Position numbers and translations under genes: made by a program. 64,000 nt of DNA from Hymenobacter swuensis DY53 (lineage in GTDB: Bacteria; Bacteroidota; Bacteroidia; Cytophagales; Hymenobacteraceae). The stretch spans positions 2,666,001 to 2,730,000 of the forward strand of contig NZ_CP007145.1 of NCBI RefSeq assembly GCF_000576555.1. The letters are read 5' to 3'. Below the pieces are notes generated by a model that saw only the letters and a list, made by a program, of their open reading frames with translations, was not told where the DNA came from and did no database searches. Positions 16,215 through 24,089 of this stretch are shown piece by piece. Every line of letters begins with the position of its first letter. Within the stretch, counting starts at the first letter, position 1.

Positions 16215-18074
16215 GTGAAAAACCGCTTTGCGTTCCAGCCCCGTTACTTTCTGTTCTGGCTGGTGTACTTCGTGGCGGCTAAGGCTGTCTTTCTACTCTA
16301 CCACTGGGCGCGCACGGCGGCGCTGCCGACGGGCACCGTTCCCCGCCTTTTCGGCTACGGCCTGCGCCTGGATGCCTCGGCGGCAGCGTACCTGTGCGTA
16401 CTACCGTTTGCGCTGTTCACGCTGGGCAGCCTGCTGGGGACGCGGTTTCCGTTGGAGCGGCTGCTGCGGGGCTTCACGGCCGTGGCGGGCGTGGTGCTAG
16501 CCGCCCTTACCACGGCCGATCTGGAACTGTACCGGGCCTGGGGTTTCCGGCTCGACGCCACGCCGCTGCAATACCTGAGCACGCCGCAGGAAGCGGCAGC
16601 TTCGGCGGGCAGCGCACCGGTGGCATTGCTGCTGGGGCTATTTGCGGGACTGCTGGTCCTGGGCTGGTACCTATATAAAGGAGTCGTGGGCCGTCTGCCA
16701 GCATTGCCGGCGGGCTTCGGGCGGGGCCGGGCGGCGCTGGCGGGGCTGCTGTACCTGGTGCTGCTGGTGGTGCCCCTGCGCGGCGGCCTGCAGCAGATTC
16801 CGGTAAACCAGAGCGACGTGTACTTCTCCGGCGTGCCCTTCGCCAACCACGCGGCCGTAAACGTGCCCTGGAATGTGGTCAACTCGATTTTCCTGCAGAA
16901 CACCGGCCCAAGCGGCTACGCCTTCCTACCCGACTCCACCGCTACCCGCCTAACCGGGCAGCTGTATGCCCCCGCCAGCCCCGATACCACCCGGCTGCTG
17001 CGCCCCGGCCGGCCCAACGTGCTGTTCATCATTCTGGAAAGCTTCACCGGTAAGCTAGTGGGCCATTTGGGCGGCGACCAGGGCGTAACGCCTACCCTTG
17101 ATAGCTTGGCCCGCACCGGGGTTTCGTTTCGCAACATCTACGCGGCCGGCGACCGGAGCCAGAAGGGATTAGTAGCCCTGCTTTCGGGTTACCCCAATCA
17201 GCCCGCTACCTCCATTATTAAGTACCCGCGCAAAACGGAGCGCCTGCCCCACCTGGCCCGGGTACTGCGCGGGCAGGGCTACAGTACGGCCTACTACCAC
17301 GGTGGCGAGTTGGCCTTCGCTAACATGAAAAGCTACCTCGTGACGGCCGGCTACGAGCGGTTCACGGAGCGCGCCGACTTTGCCCGTCAGGACCAGAACT
17401 CTAAATGGGGTGCCCACGACCACCTGCTGTTTGCCCGCATGCTGCGCGAGCTGCCCCGGCAGCGGCCCCCGTTCTTCGTGACGGCCTTTACGCTCAGCTC
17501 CCACGAGCCCTTCGATGTGCCCATGCGCACCCGCTTCCCGGGCGCGGATGAGGCCAGTCGCTTCCGCAACTCGGTGTACTATACCGACCATGTGCTGGGC
17601 CGGTTTCTGGCCGAGGCCCGCCGGCAGCCCTGGTGGAACAATACGCTGGTAGTGCTGGTGGCCGACCACGGCCACCCCCAGCCCGGCGACTCGCCCAACC
17701 ATGCCCCCGCCAAGTTCCGGGTGCCGCTGCTGCTCACCGGCGGGGCCCTCCGCCCGGCCGCCCGGGGCCGCCAGATCACCACCTTCGGCAGCCAGACCGA
17801 CGTAGCCGCTACCCTCCTGCGCCAGTTGCAACTACCTGCCACTGGCTTCCGCTGGAGCCGCGACCTGCTGGCCCCCGCCCCGGCCGCCTGGCCCAGCGGG
17901 GCGGCCTTCTACTGCTTCACCGATGGCTTCGGCGTGGTGACGCCAGCCGGCACGGTGACCTACGATAACGTGGCCCGGCAGGTGATTGAGCGCGACTCCA
18001 CCGTATCTGACCAGCAACTCCGTTTCGGGCAGGCGTATGAACAGACGTCTTTTGCTGATTTTCTGCGGAAGTAA
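16215..18074 (+). CDS. LtaS-like membrane sulfatase / phosphoglycerol transferase family protein
   Basis: 619 residues. Five membrane helices in the first 185 residues ('YFLFWLVYFVAAKAVFLLYH', 'YLCVLPFALFTLGSLLG', a third near 90-105, 'VALLLGLFAGLLVLGWYLY', 'ALAGLLYLVLLVVPL'), then an extracytoplasmic alkaline-phosphatase-like domain: 'NVLFIILESFTGKLVGHLGG' (about 268-287), 'AAGDRSQKGLVALLSGYP' with the likely nucleophile Ser/Thr region, and 'LVVLVADHGHPQPGD' (about 479) with metal-binding Asp and His. The family moves phosphoglycerol or phosphoethanolamine between lipids and glycans. Lipoteichoic acid is not expected here, so the substrate is probably a glycolipid or lipid A part. Starts at GTG immediately after the promoter. 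Confidence 0.85.
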   Translation: MKNRFAFQPRYFLFWLVYFVAAKAVFLLYHWARTAALPTGTVPRLFGYGLRLDASAAAYLCVLPFALFTLGSLLGTRFPLERLLRGFTAVAGVVLAALTTADLELYRAWGFRLDATPLQYLSTPQEAAASAGSAPVALLLGLFAGLLVLGWYLYKGVVGRLPALPAGFGRGRAALAGLLYLVLLVVPLRGGLQQIPVNQSDVYFSGVPFANHAAVNVPWNVVNSIFLQNTGPSGYAFLPDSTATRLTGQLYAPASPDTTRLLRPGRPNVLFIILESFTGKLVGHLGGDQGVTPTLDSLARTGVSFRNIYAAGDRSQKGLVALLSGYPNQPATSIIKYPRKTERLPHLARVLRGQGYSTAYYHGGELAFANMKSYLVTAGYERFTERADFARQDQNSKWGAHDHLLFARMLRELPRQRPPFFVTAFTLSSHEPFDVPMRTRFPGADEASRFRNSVYYTDHVLGRFLAEARRQPWWNNTLVVLVADHGHPQPGDSPNHAPAKFRVPLLLTGGALRPAARGRQITTFGSQTDVAATLLRQLQLPATGFRWSRDLLAPAPAAWPSGAAFYCFTDGFGVVTPAGTVTYDNVARQVIERDSTVSDQQLRFGQAYEQTSFADFLRK

Positions 18075-18141
18075 GAAAGGGCTAGACCCAAGCTTGATTG
18101 CTAATACCCTGAACTTTGTTTGAGGTCGGCTTACCTCATAA

Positions 18142-18183
18142 AATCTCTACTTTTCACTGGCCTACCTCACGGGGAAGCCTACA
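18142..18183 (+). repeat. Left inverted repeat flanking the AT-rich gene
   Basis: 42 bases that match the reverse complement of 18943-18984 at 39 of 42 positions. The core TGGCCTACCTCACGGGGAAG is identical in both copies. Confidence 0.8.
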
Positions 18184-18309
18184 CTTATACACACTTGTTT
18201 AAAAGTTTGACTAACAAACTGCTACACCGTTCTCGAATCTGCTATAAAACTATCATCGAAAGTGCCTTGATTCTATTGACTTAACACATGACCAACAATT
18301 GCCTTAGAA

Positions 18310-18899
18310 TCATCTGTTGATTGGAATTTGTTGAATAGCATTGTAATTCACTTTGTATACGTTTTTGTATAGGCTCTTTATTTCACTATGTCTAAGTTCT
18401 AAAATATTAAAATCATACATTGGAATATATACATACCCTGAATAATCATACAAACCTGTCCATTCATTTGGTTTTTTAATTATACAAAATATACCGCTTA
18501 CTACCATGGCATATATATATGCTTTATTAATTCCCCCTATTTTAATTGATTTTTTATCTATTATATTTACTAAATAGTCCACGTCATCTAAATATTCTTT
18601 TGAAAAGGAAAAAGAAGAATATCCATACAGACTAAATGGATTAAACCCATTTTTTACTATGTTATTACAAATAAAACAAGAATCGAGGCTATTCTTTGAA
18701 AAACCTTCTAAAAAAAGTCTACCATAATTTTCTTTGCCGGAAACTATGCTATCATAATTAGCAATCCACGTATATTTATTTTCTTCGTTTTTGAACGTAT
18801 ATATAACATATTTTTTTTACTTAATGATTGAGCTCTGCAATGATTATTATGAGTTGCAATGACTAATAGTAGTAGAAAAATTATTATGATATTTTTCAT
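18310..18899 (-). pseudogene. AT-rich gene for an exported protein, frameshifted
   Basis: The minus strand has an ATG and a signal peptide (Ile/Leu-rich, 'NIIIIFLLLLVIATHNNHC') and then stops early. Adding one base in an eight-A run (18811-18818) joins it to a long frame that reads 'YVIYTFKNEENKYTWIANYD' and ends 'NAIQQIPINR' at 18310, about 197 residues in all. So it is a frameshifted or phase-variable gene, or carries a sequencing error. GC is far lower than the neighbours, which points to transfer. No family recognised. Flanked by 42-base inverted repeats. Confidence 0.65.
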
Positions 18900-18942
18900 G
18901 GGTTTATTAGATGAGTGGTGTAGGTGTGGGTGGTCTTTCATC

Positions 18943-18984
18943 TGTACGCTTCCCCGTGAGGTAGGCCATTGAAAAGCAGAGATT
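18943..18984 (-). repeat. Right inverted repeat flanking the AT-rich gene
   Basis: Reverse complement of 18142-18183 at 39 of 42 positions. A third, shorter relative of its core follows at 18994-19015 in the same orientation (GCTTCCC, then a CTATCAGATAG palindrome, then GCCAGT). Confidence 0.8.
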
Positions 18985-19128
18985 AGGTCATGAGCTTCCC
19001 TATCAGATAGGCCAGTCAAAGCTATACATTCCGCCGCCCGTCCTCCAAGTCCACTCTCGCGCATACCAGAAACCTGCAACTTCCGGCTCCGGCCGACTTC
19101 TTGCGGCAACAACCTCTTCTCCACTCCT

Positions 19129-19527
19129 ATGAACGCCCCCCAACCCGAGCTACTTTTCGTGTACAACGCCGACGCGGGGCTGCTCAACGGCGTGCTCGAT
19201 ACGCTGCACAAAACCTTTGCGCCAGCCACCTACCCCTGCTCGCTGTGCGCCGTCACGTACGGGGCACGCACGATGTATCCAGAGTGGCGGGTGTTCCTAG
19301 AGCGGCTACCGGCCCGCACCCAGTTTCTACACCGCGACGAGCTGGCCCGGCAGTACCCGGCACTGCGCGCAACTTCCCTGCCGGTCGTGTTCCGGCGCGA
19401 TGCGGCCATCGAGCCCTGGCAGGTGTTTCTGTCGGCCCTGGAGCTGCGGCCCCTGGACCTGGCGGGGCTGATGCAAGCCGTCGAAACCCGGCTGCGGGAA
19501 ACCAACCAGCCGGCCAGCGGGTTGTAG
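19129..19527 (+). CDS. Conserved hypothetical protein with CSLC motif
   Basis: 132 residues. 'LLFVYNADAGLLNGVLDTLH' (about 8-27) is followed by 'TYPCSLCAVTYGARTMYPEW' (about 34-53), then 'FLHRDEL', 'LPVVFRRD' and a C-terminal helix. The order strand, CxxC-like motif, helix and a later strand-Pro resembles a thioredoxin-like fold, and proteins of this shape occur in Bacteroidota and cyanobacteria, sometimes labelled GTPase without support. The two Cys could bind metal or form a disulfide. It lies between the AT-rich island and mtaB, both oriented so that it may be cotranscribed with mtaB, but mtaB has its own -7 box. Confidence 0.6.
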   Translation: MNAPQPELLFVYNADAGLLNGVLDTLHKTFAPATYPCSLCAVTYGARTMYPEWRVFLERLPARTQFLHRDELARQYPALRATSLPVVFRRDAAIEPWQVFLSALELRPLDLAGLMQAVETRLRETNQPASGL

Positions 19528-19563
19528 GCCTCCGCTACTACCGGAAACCCGCAACTTCCGCCG

Positions 19564-19571
19564 TATCTTTG
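19564..19571 (+). promoter_or_regulatory. -7 box TATCTTTG 11 bases before the mtaB start
   Basis: Fits TAnnTTTG. With a start site about 7 bases downstream, the mtaB leader would be only a few bases. Confidence 0.55.
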
Positions 19572-19582
19572 CCGCCTTGTTT

Positions 19583-20929
19583 ATGGAAATGGAAACCAGA
19601 AAAGTCGCCTTTTACACGTTGGGCTGCAAGCTCAACTTCTCTGAAACCTCGGCCATCGGCCGGCAGTTTGAGGAACATGGCTTCGTGAAGGCTGCCTTCG
19701 AGGACGCGGCCGATATTTACGTCATCAACACCTGCTCCGTGACGGACCACGCCGACCGCAAGTGCCGGAAGGTGGTGAAAGAGGCCCTTAAGCACAACCC
19801 CGAGGCTTTCGTGGCCATTGTGGGCTGCTATGCCCAGCTCAAGCCCCAGGAAATTGCCGAAATCCCCGGCGTGCACGCTGTGTTGGGTGCCGCCGAGAAG
19901 TTCCAACTGGTAGAAACGCTGGCCGGCTTCCAGAAGCCCGCCACGGGCCAGCCTGGGCAGGTGTTCGCCTCGCCTATTTCTGAGGCCACCGAATTTCACG
20001 CGGCCCACAGCTACGGCGACCGGACGCGCACCTTCCTGAAGGTGCAGGACGGCTGCGACTACTCCTGCTCGTTTTGCACCATTCCGCTGGCGCGCGGAGC
20101 CAGCCGCTCGGGCTCGGTACAGAGCGTGGTGGAGCGCGTGCAGAAGCTGGCCGAAACCGGCGTGAAGGAAATTGTGCTGACGGGCGTGAACCTCGGCGAC
20201 TTTGGTCTGCAGGGCCCTGAACGGGAGCGGAAGGAGAACTTCTTCGACTTGGTACGGGCCCTGGATGAGGTGGAAGGCATCGAGCGGTTCCGCATCAGCA
20301 GCTGCGAGCCGAATCTGCTGTCCGACGAAATTATCCGTTTCGTGGCGCAGTCGAAGCGGTTTATGCCCCACTTCCACATCCCGCTGCAGTCGGGCTCGAA
20401 CAAGATTCTGGGCCTGATGCGCCGCCGCTACCGCCGCGAGCTGTACCAGGAGCGGGTGCGCCTGATCAAGGAGGTGATGCCCCACGCCTGCATCGGGGTG
20501 GACGTCATCGTGGGCTTTCCCGGCGAAACGGAGGCCGATTTCCTGGAAACCTACCAGTTCCTCAACGAGCTGGACGTAAGCTACCTGCACGTATTCCCGT
20601 ACTCGGAGCGAGAAAACACGCTGGCGCCCACGCTGCCCGGCCGCGTGCAGGACCGCCACCGCCACGAGCGTACCACCCAGCTGCGCAGCCTCTCGGAAAA
20701 GAAGAAGCGCTATTTCTACGAGCAGCACACCGGCCTGGAAACTGCCGTACTCTTCGAGGATGACGTGACTAACGGACAGATGGAAGGCTTCACGCCCAAT
20801 TACATTCGGGTGGTAGCCAAATACGACCCACTGCTGGTAGGCGAATTAAAGCGTCTGCGCCTCACCGCCGTGAATCCGCAGAACCTGATGGAAGCGGAAG
20901 AAATAGGCGTGGAAATATTTCAGCATTAA
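19583..20929 (+). CDS. mtaB: tRNA t6A37 methylthiotransferase
   Basis: 448 residues. A radical-SAM methylthiotransferase that converts t6A37 to ms2t6A37 in ANN-decoding tRNAs. Seen: the three Cys of the N-terminal UPF0004 domain ('YTLGCKLNFSETSAIG', 'VINTCSVTDHADRKCRK', 'AIVGCYAQLKPQEI'), the radical-SAM CxxxCxxC in 'DGCDYSCSFCTIPLARGASR' (about 156-175), 'LTGVNLGDFG' and 'HFHIPLQSGSNKILGLMRRR', and a C-terminal TRAM region. 'CKLN' and the lack of a CQMN motif separate it from MiaB, which is also in the window. The ATG at 19583 is preferred to a TTG six bases earlier; 'METRKVAFYTLGC' at 19589 is also possible. Confidence 0.93.
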   Translation: MEMETRKVAFYTLGCKLNFSETSAIGRQFEEHGFVKAAFEDAADIYVINTCSVTDHADRKCRKVVKEALKHNPEAFVAIVGCYAQLKPQEIAEIPGVHAVLGAAEKFQLVETLAGFQKPATGQPGQVFASPISEATEFHAAHSYGDRTRTFLKVQDGCDYSCSFCTIPLARGASRSGSVQSVVERVQKLAETGVKEIVLTGVNLGDFGLQGPERERKENFFDLVRALDEVEGIERFRISSCEPNLLSDEIIRFVAQSKRFMPHFHIPLQSGSNKILGLMRRRYRRELYQERVRLIKEVMPHACIGVDVIVGFPGETEADFLETYQFLNELDVSYLHVFPYSERENTLAPTLPGRVQDRHRHERTTQLRSLSEKKKRYFYEQHTGLETAVLFEDDVTNGQMEGFTPNYIRVVAKYDPLLVGELKRLRLTAVNPQNLMEAEEIGVEIFQH

Positions 20930-20951
20930 CGCTGCTCCAACTACGCTATTA

Positions 20952-21005
20952 CCCAAAAGAAAAAGAACCTAATACCAATTGGCATCAGGTTCTTTTTCTT
21001 TTGGG
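20952..21005. terminator. Hairpin between mtaB and the convergent regulator gene
   Basis: A 19-base arm (20952-20970) pairs exactly with 20987-21005, ending in a run of T on either strand, so it can serve both convergent genes. Confidence 0.85.
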
Positions 21006-21033
21006 CAATATAAAATAAACTCGGTTTTCTGGG

Positions 21034-21657
21034 TTACAGCAACTTCCGCTGCATCAGGTCCATCATCTGCTGCATCAGGCGCTGCTGGTCCTGCAGGTGC
21101 TGGTTACGCAGTTCGGCCAGAGCCAGTTGGTGGGCCATCTGCTGGGTGTACAGGGCGGTCTGCCAAGCCCCCGCATCCGAAGCAGATGGGGCTACTACGG
21201 CTGATTCTGCAACGGGAGGCGATGCCACAACTGGCCCCGGCACAGGCGGGCCGGCGGCAACTACGGGTTCGGGTGTTGGAACAGCCATGGGCTCAGCCGG
21301 AGCGACAGGCACTAGAGCGGCAGCAGCTTCAACAGATACAACCTCCGCGGGTACGACCGGGGCAGCAGGAATTTCAGCGGCCATCGGCTGCGGCAATGCG
21401 GGTTGTTTTTCCTGCTTTGGAAGTTCTTCGGTGCCAGTCAGCATTGGACCAGTTCCCTGCAACAGCCAATCTTTAGAAACATTTGGATATACTTCAAATA
21501 CCTTGCAAATAAGGTCAAATCCTGGCTTATTTCGTTCTTCTACCAAGTGCTGAATGACGGTTGCCGTCTTGTCCAGCGACATAGCAAAGGCATTTTTTGA
21601 TACACCCAAATGGTTTATCAATTGCATAAACCGCTGACCGACTGAATTGTTTTCCAT
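21034..21657 (-). CDS. Phage CI-repressor-like HTH regulator with Ala/Pro-rich linker
   Basis: 207 residues from the ATG giving 'MENNSVGQRFMQLINHLGVS'. Residues 1-70 form a CI/XRE-type helix-turn-helix ('LGVSKNAFAMSLDKTATVIQ', then 'PGFDLICKVFEVYPNVSKDW' and 'LLQGTGPML', the usual end of such domains). Residues about 80-150 are almost only Ala, Pro and Val; about 160-207 are Gln/Leu/Met-rich and likely a coiled coil for oligomerisation ('QQRLMQQMMDLMQRK'). No peptidase domain. A 37-base dyad lies directly before this start and overlaps the upstream in-frame ATGs, so it probably represses itself. In-frame ATGs at 21666 and 21678 are alternative starts. Confidence 0.75.
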   Translation of the reverse strand: MENNSVGQRFMQLINHLGVSKNAFAMSLDKTATVIQHLVEERNKPGFDLICKVFEVYPNVSKDWLLQGTGPMLTGTEELPKQEKQPALPQPMAAEIPAAPVVPAEVVSVEAAAALVPVAPAEPMAVPTPEPVVAAGPPVPGPVVASPPVAESAVVAPSASDAGAWQTALYTQQMAHQLALAELRNQHLQDQQRLMQQMMDLMQRKLL

Positions 21658-21658
21658 T

Positions 21659-21695
21659 TTATTCATATGTTTACCCATGGCAAACATATGAATAA
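21659..21695. promoter_or_regulatory. 37-base palindrome, candidate operator of the HTH gene
   Basis: TTATTCATATGTTT and its exact reverse complement AAACATATGAATAA stand 9 bases apart. The dyad sits immediately before the ATG at 21657 and covers two possible upstream start codons. Its size and symmetry fit a dimeric HTH repressor site. Confidence 0.7.
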
Positions 21696-22084
21696 AATAC
21701 TTAACCACCCTTACTGCCGCTTTGCGCCCTGTATACTATACGCTGCCGCAGCGTGAAGAACTGGCTGTTCGTTGTTGCCTTGCGCTTGTTACTCCAGCAT
21801 TGCTAGGTGCGGGCATCTTGGTAACGTTTACCGAAGGACCTCTGCTATGTGGGGCTGTGACCAGCAGGAGTTTTAGCTACCATATAGGTCATCGTGCAGC
21901 GCATGTGGCGCATCAAGCCCACTGGTTGCCGCGTGGTTCGGTGGCACTTCTGTCATTGTCGCCATTACTGCCGCGCACCACCTGCTAATCCGGTCGGCCT
22001 GATTCCGGCCTCGGGCCCCACGCGGTGCCAAAACTTCCGGCAGCCTCCCTCCTATCCATCTCACAGGTGGAGAATATTACCGCT
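21696..22084. other. Stretch without a supported gene
   Basis: About 390 bases between the HTH regulator's operator and a frameshifted gene. Short open frames exist on both strands but none has a sensible composition. A short dyad GTATACTATAC occurs near 21730. Nothing else identified. Confidence 0.4.
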
Positions 22085-22536
22085 TCATCTTGCGTGTGAC
22101 TTGGCCACTTGGTTTGCTTCATCTGCCCTGGGCTGCTGCCACGTTTCGAAAGCCTGCACCAACGCCTCATTTGGTTCGGGCGGGCGTCCCCCCCGGCCAA
22201 ACCGCAGGTACACATCCTGCTGAAGCAGCCGAAGCCGCTGCTCGGAGCTAGTAGTTTTGGGCAGTTGGTACAGCAGCGTACGAGCCAGTTCCGGATACAG
22301 TGGCGAATCCGGGAAGCGGGGCCCAGCCCAGCAGGGTTATGCTGAACCAGCAAAGGGTGCTGCGAATCGAAGTGCGTCCCGAACGCACGCCGGGCCGTAT
22401 CCAGATTCGGAATCTGCGCGTGTAGCGGCTGCCGCCGCTGATACGCCAGGAGTTCCTGCCGGAGCTGGATTGCTTCGGCCCGGTCGCGCAGTCGGCGTGA
22501 AAACAGGTTCAGCAGCAGACGAACGATGGGGAACAT
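22085..22536 (-). pseudogene. Hypothetical gene broken by a one-base frameshift
   Basis: The minus strand starts 'MFPIVRLLLNLFSRRLRDRA' and reads well to 'LLVQHNPAGLGP' near 22333. One extra C in the following run of four C joins it to a frame reading 'RFPDSPLYPELARTLLYQLP' and 'QRLRLLQQDVYLRFGRGGRP', ending at 22085 (about 150 residues). Both halves are Arg/Leu/Gln-rich and clearly coding. It begins 68 bases after the permease gene stop on the same strand, so it is likely the last gene of that operon. Family not recognised. A sequencing error is the simplest other explanation. Confidence 0.6.
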
Positions 22537-22604
22537 AAAGGGTGAGGTAGCATCGGGCAGCCTCCTCCAGGCACCGACCCAGGAAGGGGTTCAACCGCCG
22601 TGGC

Positions 22605-23846
22605 CTACTCGAACCGCAACGACTCAATTGGGTCGAGGGCGGCGGCTTTGCTGGCCGGATAGTAGCCGGAAGCCAGACCCACCGTCACGCAAATTACCAG
22701 GCCCACCATCATCCAGAGCCACGGCACAATGAAGCCGCCGCTGCCTACCAGCAGCGATACGCCGTTGCCCATGCCCACGCCTAGCAGAATGCCCAGCGAG
22801 CCGCCCATCACGCAAATCACAATGGCCTCGATGAGAAACTGCTGGCGGATTTGCAGCGCCGTGGCACCCAGAGCCTTTCGAATTCCGATTTCCCGGGTGC
22901 GCTCCGTTACCGACACCATCATGATGTTCATGAGGGCAATACTGGCTCCGAGCAGCGTGATAAAACCCACCAGAAACCCACCCATCCGCAGGTTACCCGA
23001 TAAGGAATCAAGCTTGCCAGCCAACGAATCGGAGCGTTCTACCTCAAAGCTGTCGGGCTGACCCAGGATATCGTGGCGCACGGCCCGCATGATGCCGCTG
23101 GCCTCACCGGTGAGGTAATTGAGTTGGTTGGCGTCGGTGGTGGCGGTTTTGATGTCGTAGGTCAGGGCGCGCTGCCGGGGCATTTGGTTGCCGGTTTCCA
23201 GCGGAATCAGAATCAGCCGGTCGGCTCCGCCGCCCCCACCCATACTGCTGCCACTTTTCTCCAGCTCTCCAATCACCAGAAAGCGACGGCCCAGCAGGTA
23301 TACGTATTTGTCCAGCAGACTTTGGCTGGGAAAGAGCTTCTCTTTGATTTCGGAGCCGACGATGGCTACGTTGGTCCCGTTATCCAACTCGGTCTGGGAG
23401 AAAGAGCGGCCCGCTTTCAGGTTGTAGCTCTGAATCAGCAGGTAGTTCTCATCACCCGCTACCACCTGCATATTGGGGTTGGTTTTCTCGCCGTTGGCCT
23501 TCACCTCCACAGCCCCCGCAATGAAGGCCGATACTCCCACTTTGGCCTCGTCCCCGATCTGGTTCTTGTATTGGCGGGCCTGCAGATACGTGAGGGCCGG
23601 GTAGGTTTTGTCCTGCACGCCCCCGCGCCGCATCCGGTTGCTGTAGCCTTTGGCCTTGATTTCAAAGGAATTGGCACCCAGGCTGGCAAACGTGGAGTTG
23701 AGCGAGGCCTTGATGGCATCAATGGCCGTGAGGATGCCTACCAGCGACATAATACCGATGCTCACAATCAGAGCCGTCAGAATTGTGCGCAGCAGGTTGC
23801 TGTGAATGGAACGAAACGCCTCTTTGATGTTTTCCAGCAAGTGCAT
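22605..23846 (-). CDS. MacB-type ABC transporter permease
   Basis: 413 residues. One N-terminal membrane helix ('LLRTILTALIVSIGIMSLVG' about 19-38), a large periplasmic MacB domain (about 45-280) and three C-terminal helices with the FtsX motif 'SVTERTREIGIRKALGATAL' (about 308-327) and end 'YYPASKAAALDPIESLRFE'. The class exports macrolides, lipoproteins or signals, or transmits mechanical force, together with an ATPase and an adaptor. No ATPase gene is adjacent, so partners are elsewhere. Glycine run 'SSMGGGGGADR' in the periplasmic part. A frameshifted gene follows downstream on the same strand. Confidence 0.9.
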   Translation of the reverse strand: MHLLENIKEAFRSIHSNLLRTILTALIVSIGIMSLVGILTAIDAIKASLNSTFASLGANSFEIKAKGYSNRMRRGGVQDKTYPALTYLQARQYKNQIGDEAKVGVSAFIAGAVEVKANGEKTNPNMQVVAGDENYLLIQSYNLKAGRSFSQTELDNGTNVAIVGSEIKEKLFPSQSLLDKYVYLLGRRFLVIGELEKSGSSMGGGGGADRLILIPLETGNQMPRQRALTYDIKTATTDANQLNYLTGEASGIMRAVRHDILGQPDSFEVERSDSLAGKLDSLSGNLRMGGFLVGFITLLGASIALMNIMMVSVTERTREIGIRKALGATALQIRQQFLIEAIVICVMGGSLGILLGVGMGNGVSLLVGSGGFIVPWLWMMVGLVICVTVGLASGYYPASKAAALDPIESLRFE

Positions 23847-24089
23847 AACGGCGGCGACAAACTAAGGACGGACCAGAATGAAAGGAAGCGGCGGAAGTGG
23901 CCTTGGGGGCCTGAAAACCGCCACCACCGGCCGCGCAAGGTAGCGGCTTTTGGGCGAAACTCCCACCTGGATTCCGTACCTTGAATCACGGATTCCGGCG
24001 GATTTAATGGATTGTTCGGATTCCGACCACTAACGCTGCTTTACCCCGGCCCGGTTCATCGGTTTGCCACCCGATTTTACTTCCGCACT

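Noticed and set aside
19101..19688. Alternative plus-strand frame over the CSLC gene
   Set aside because: The other frame gives the conserved-looking CSLC protein; this one is Arg/Pro-rich shadow.
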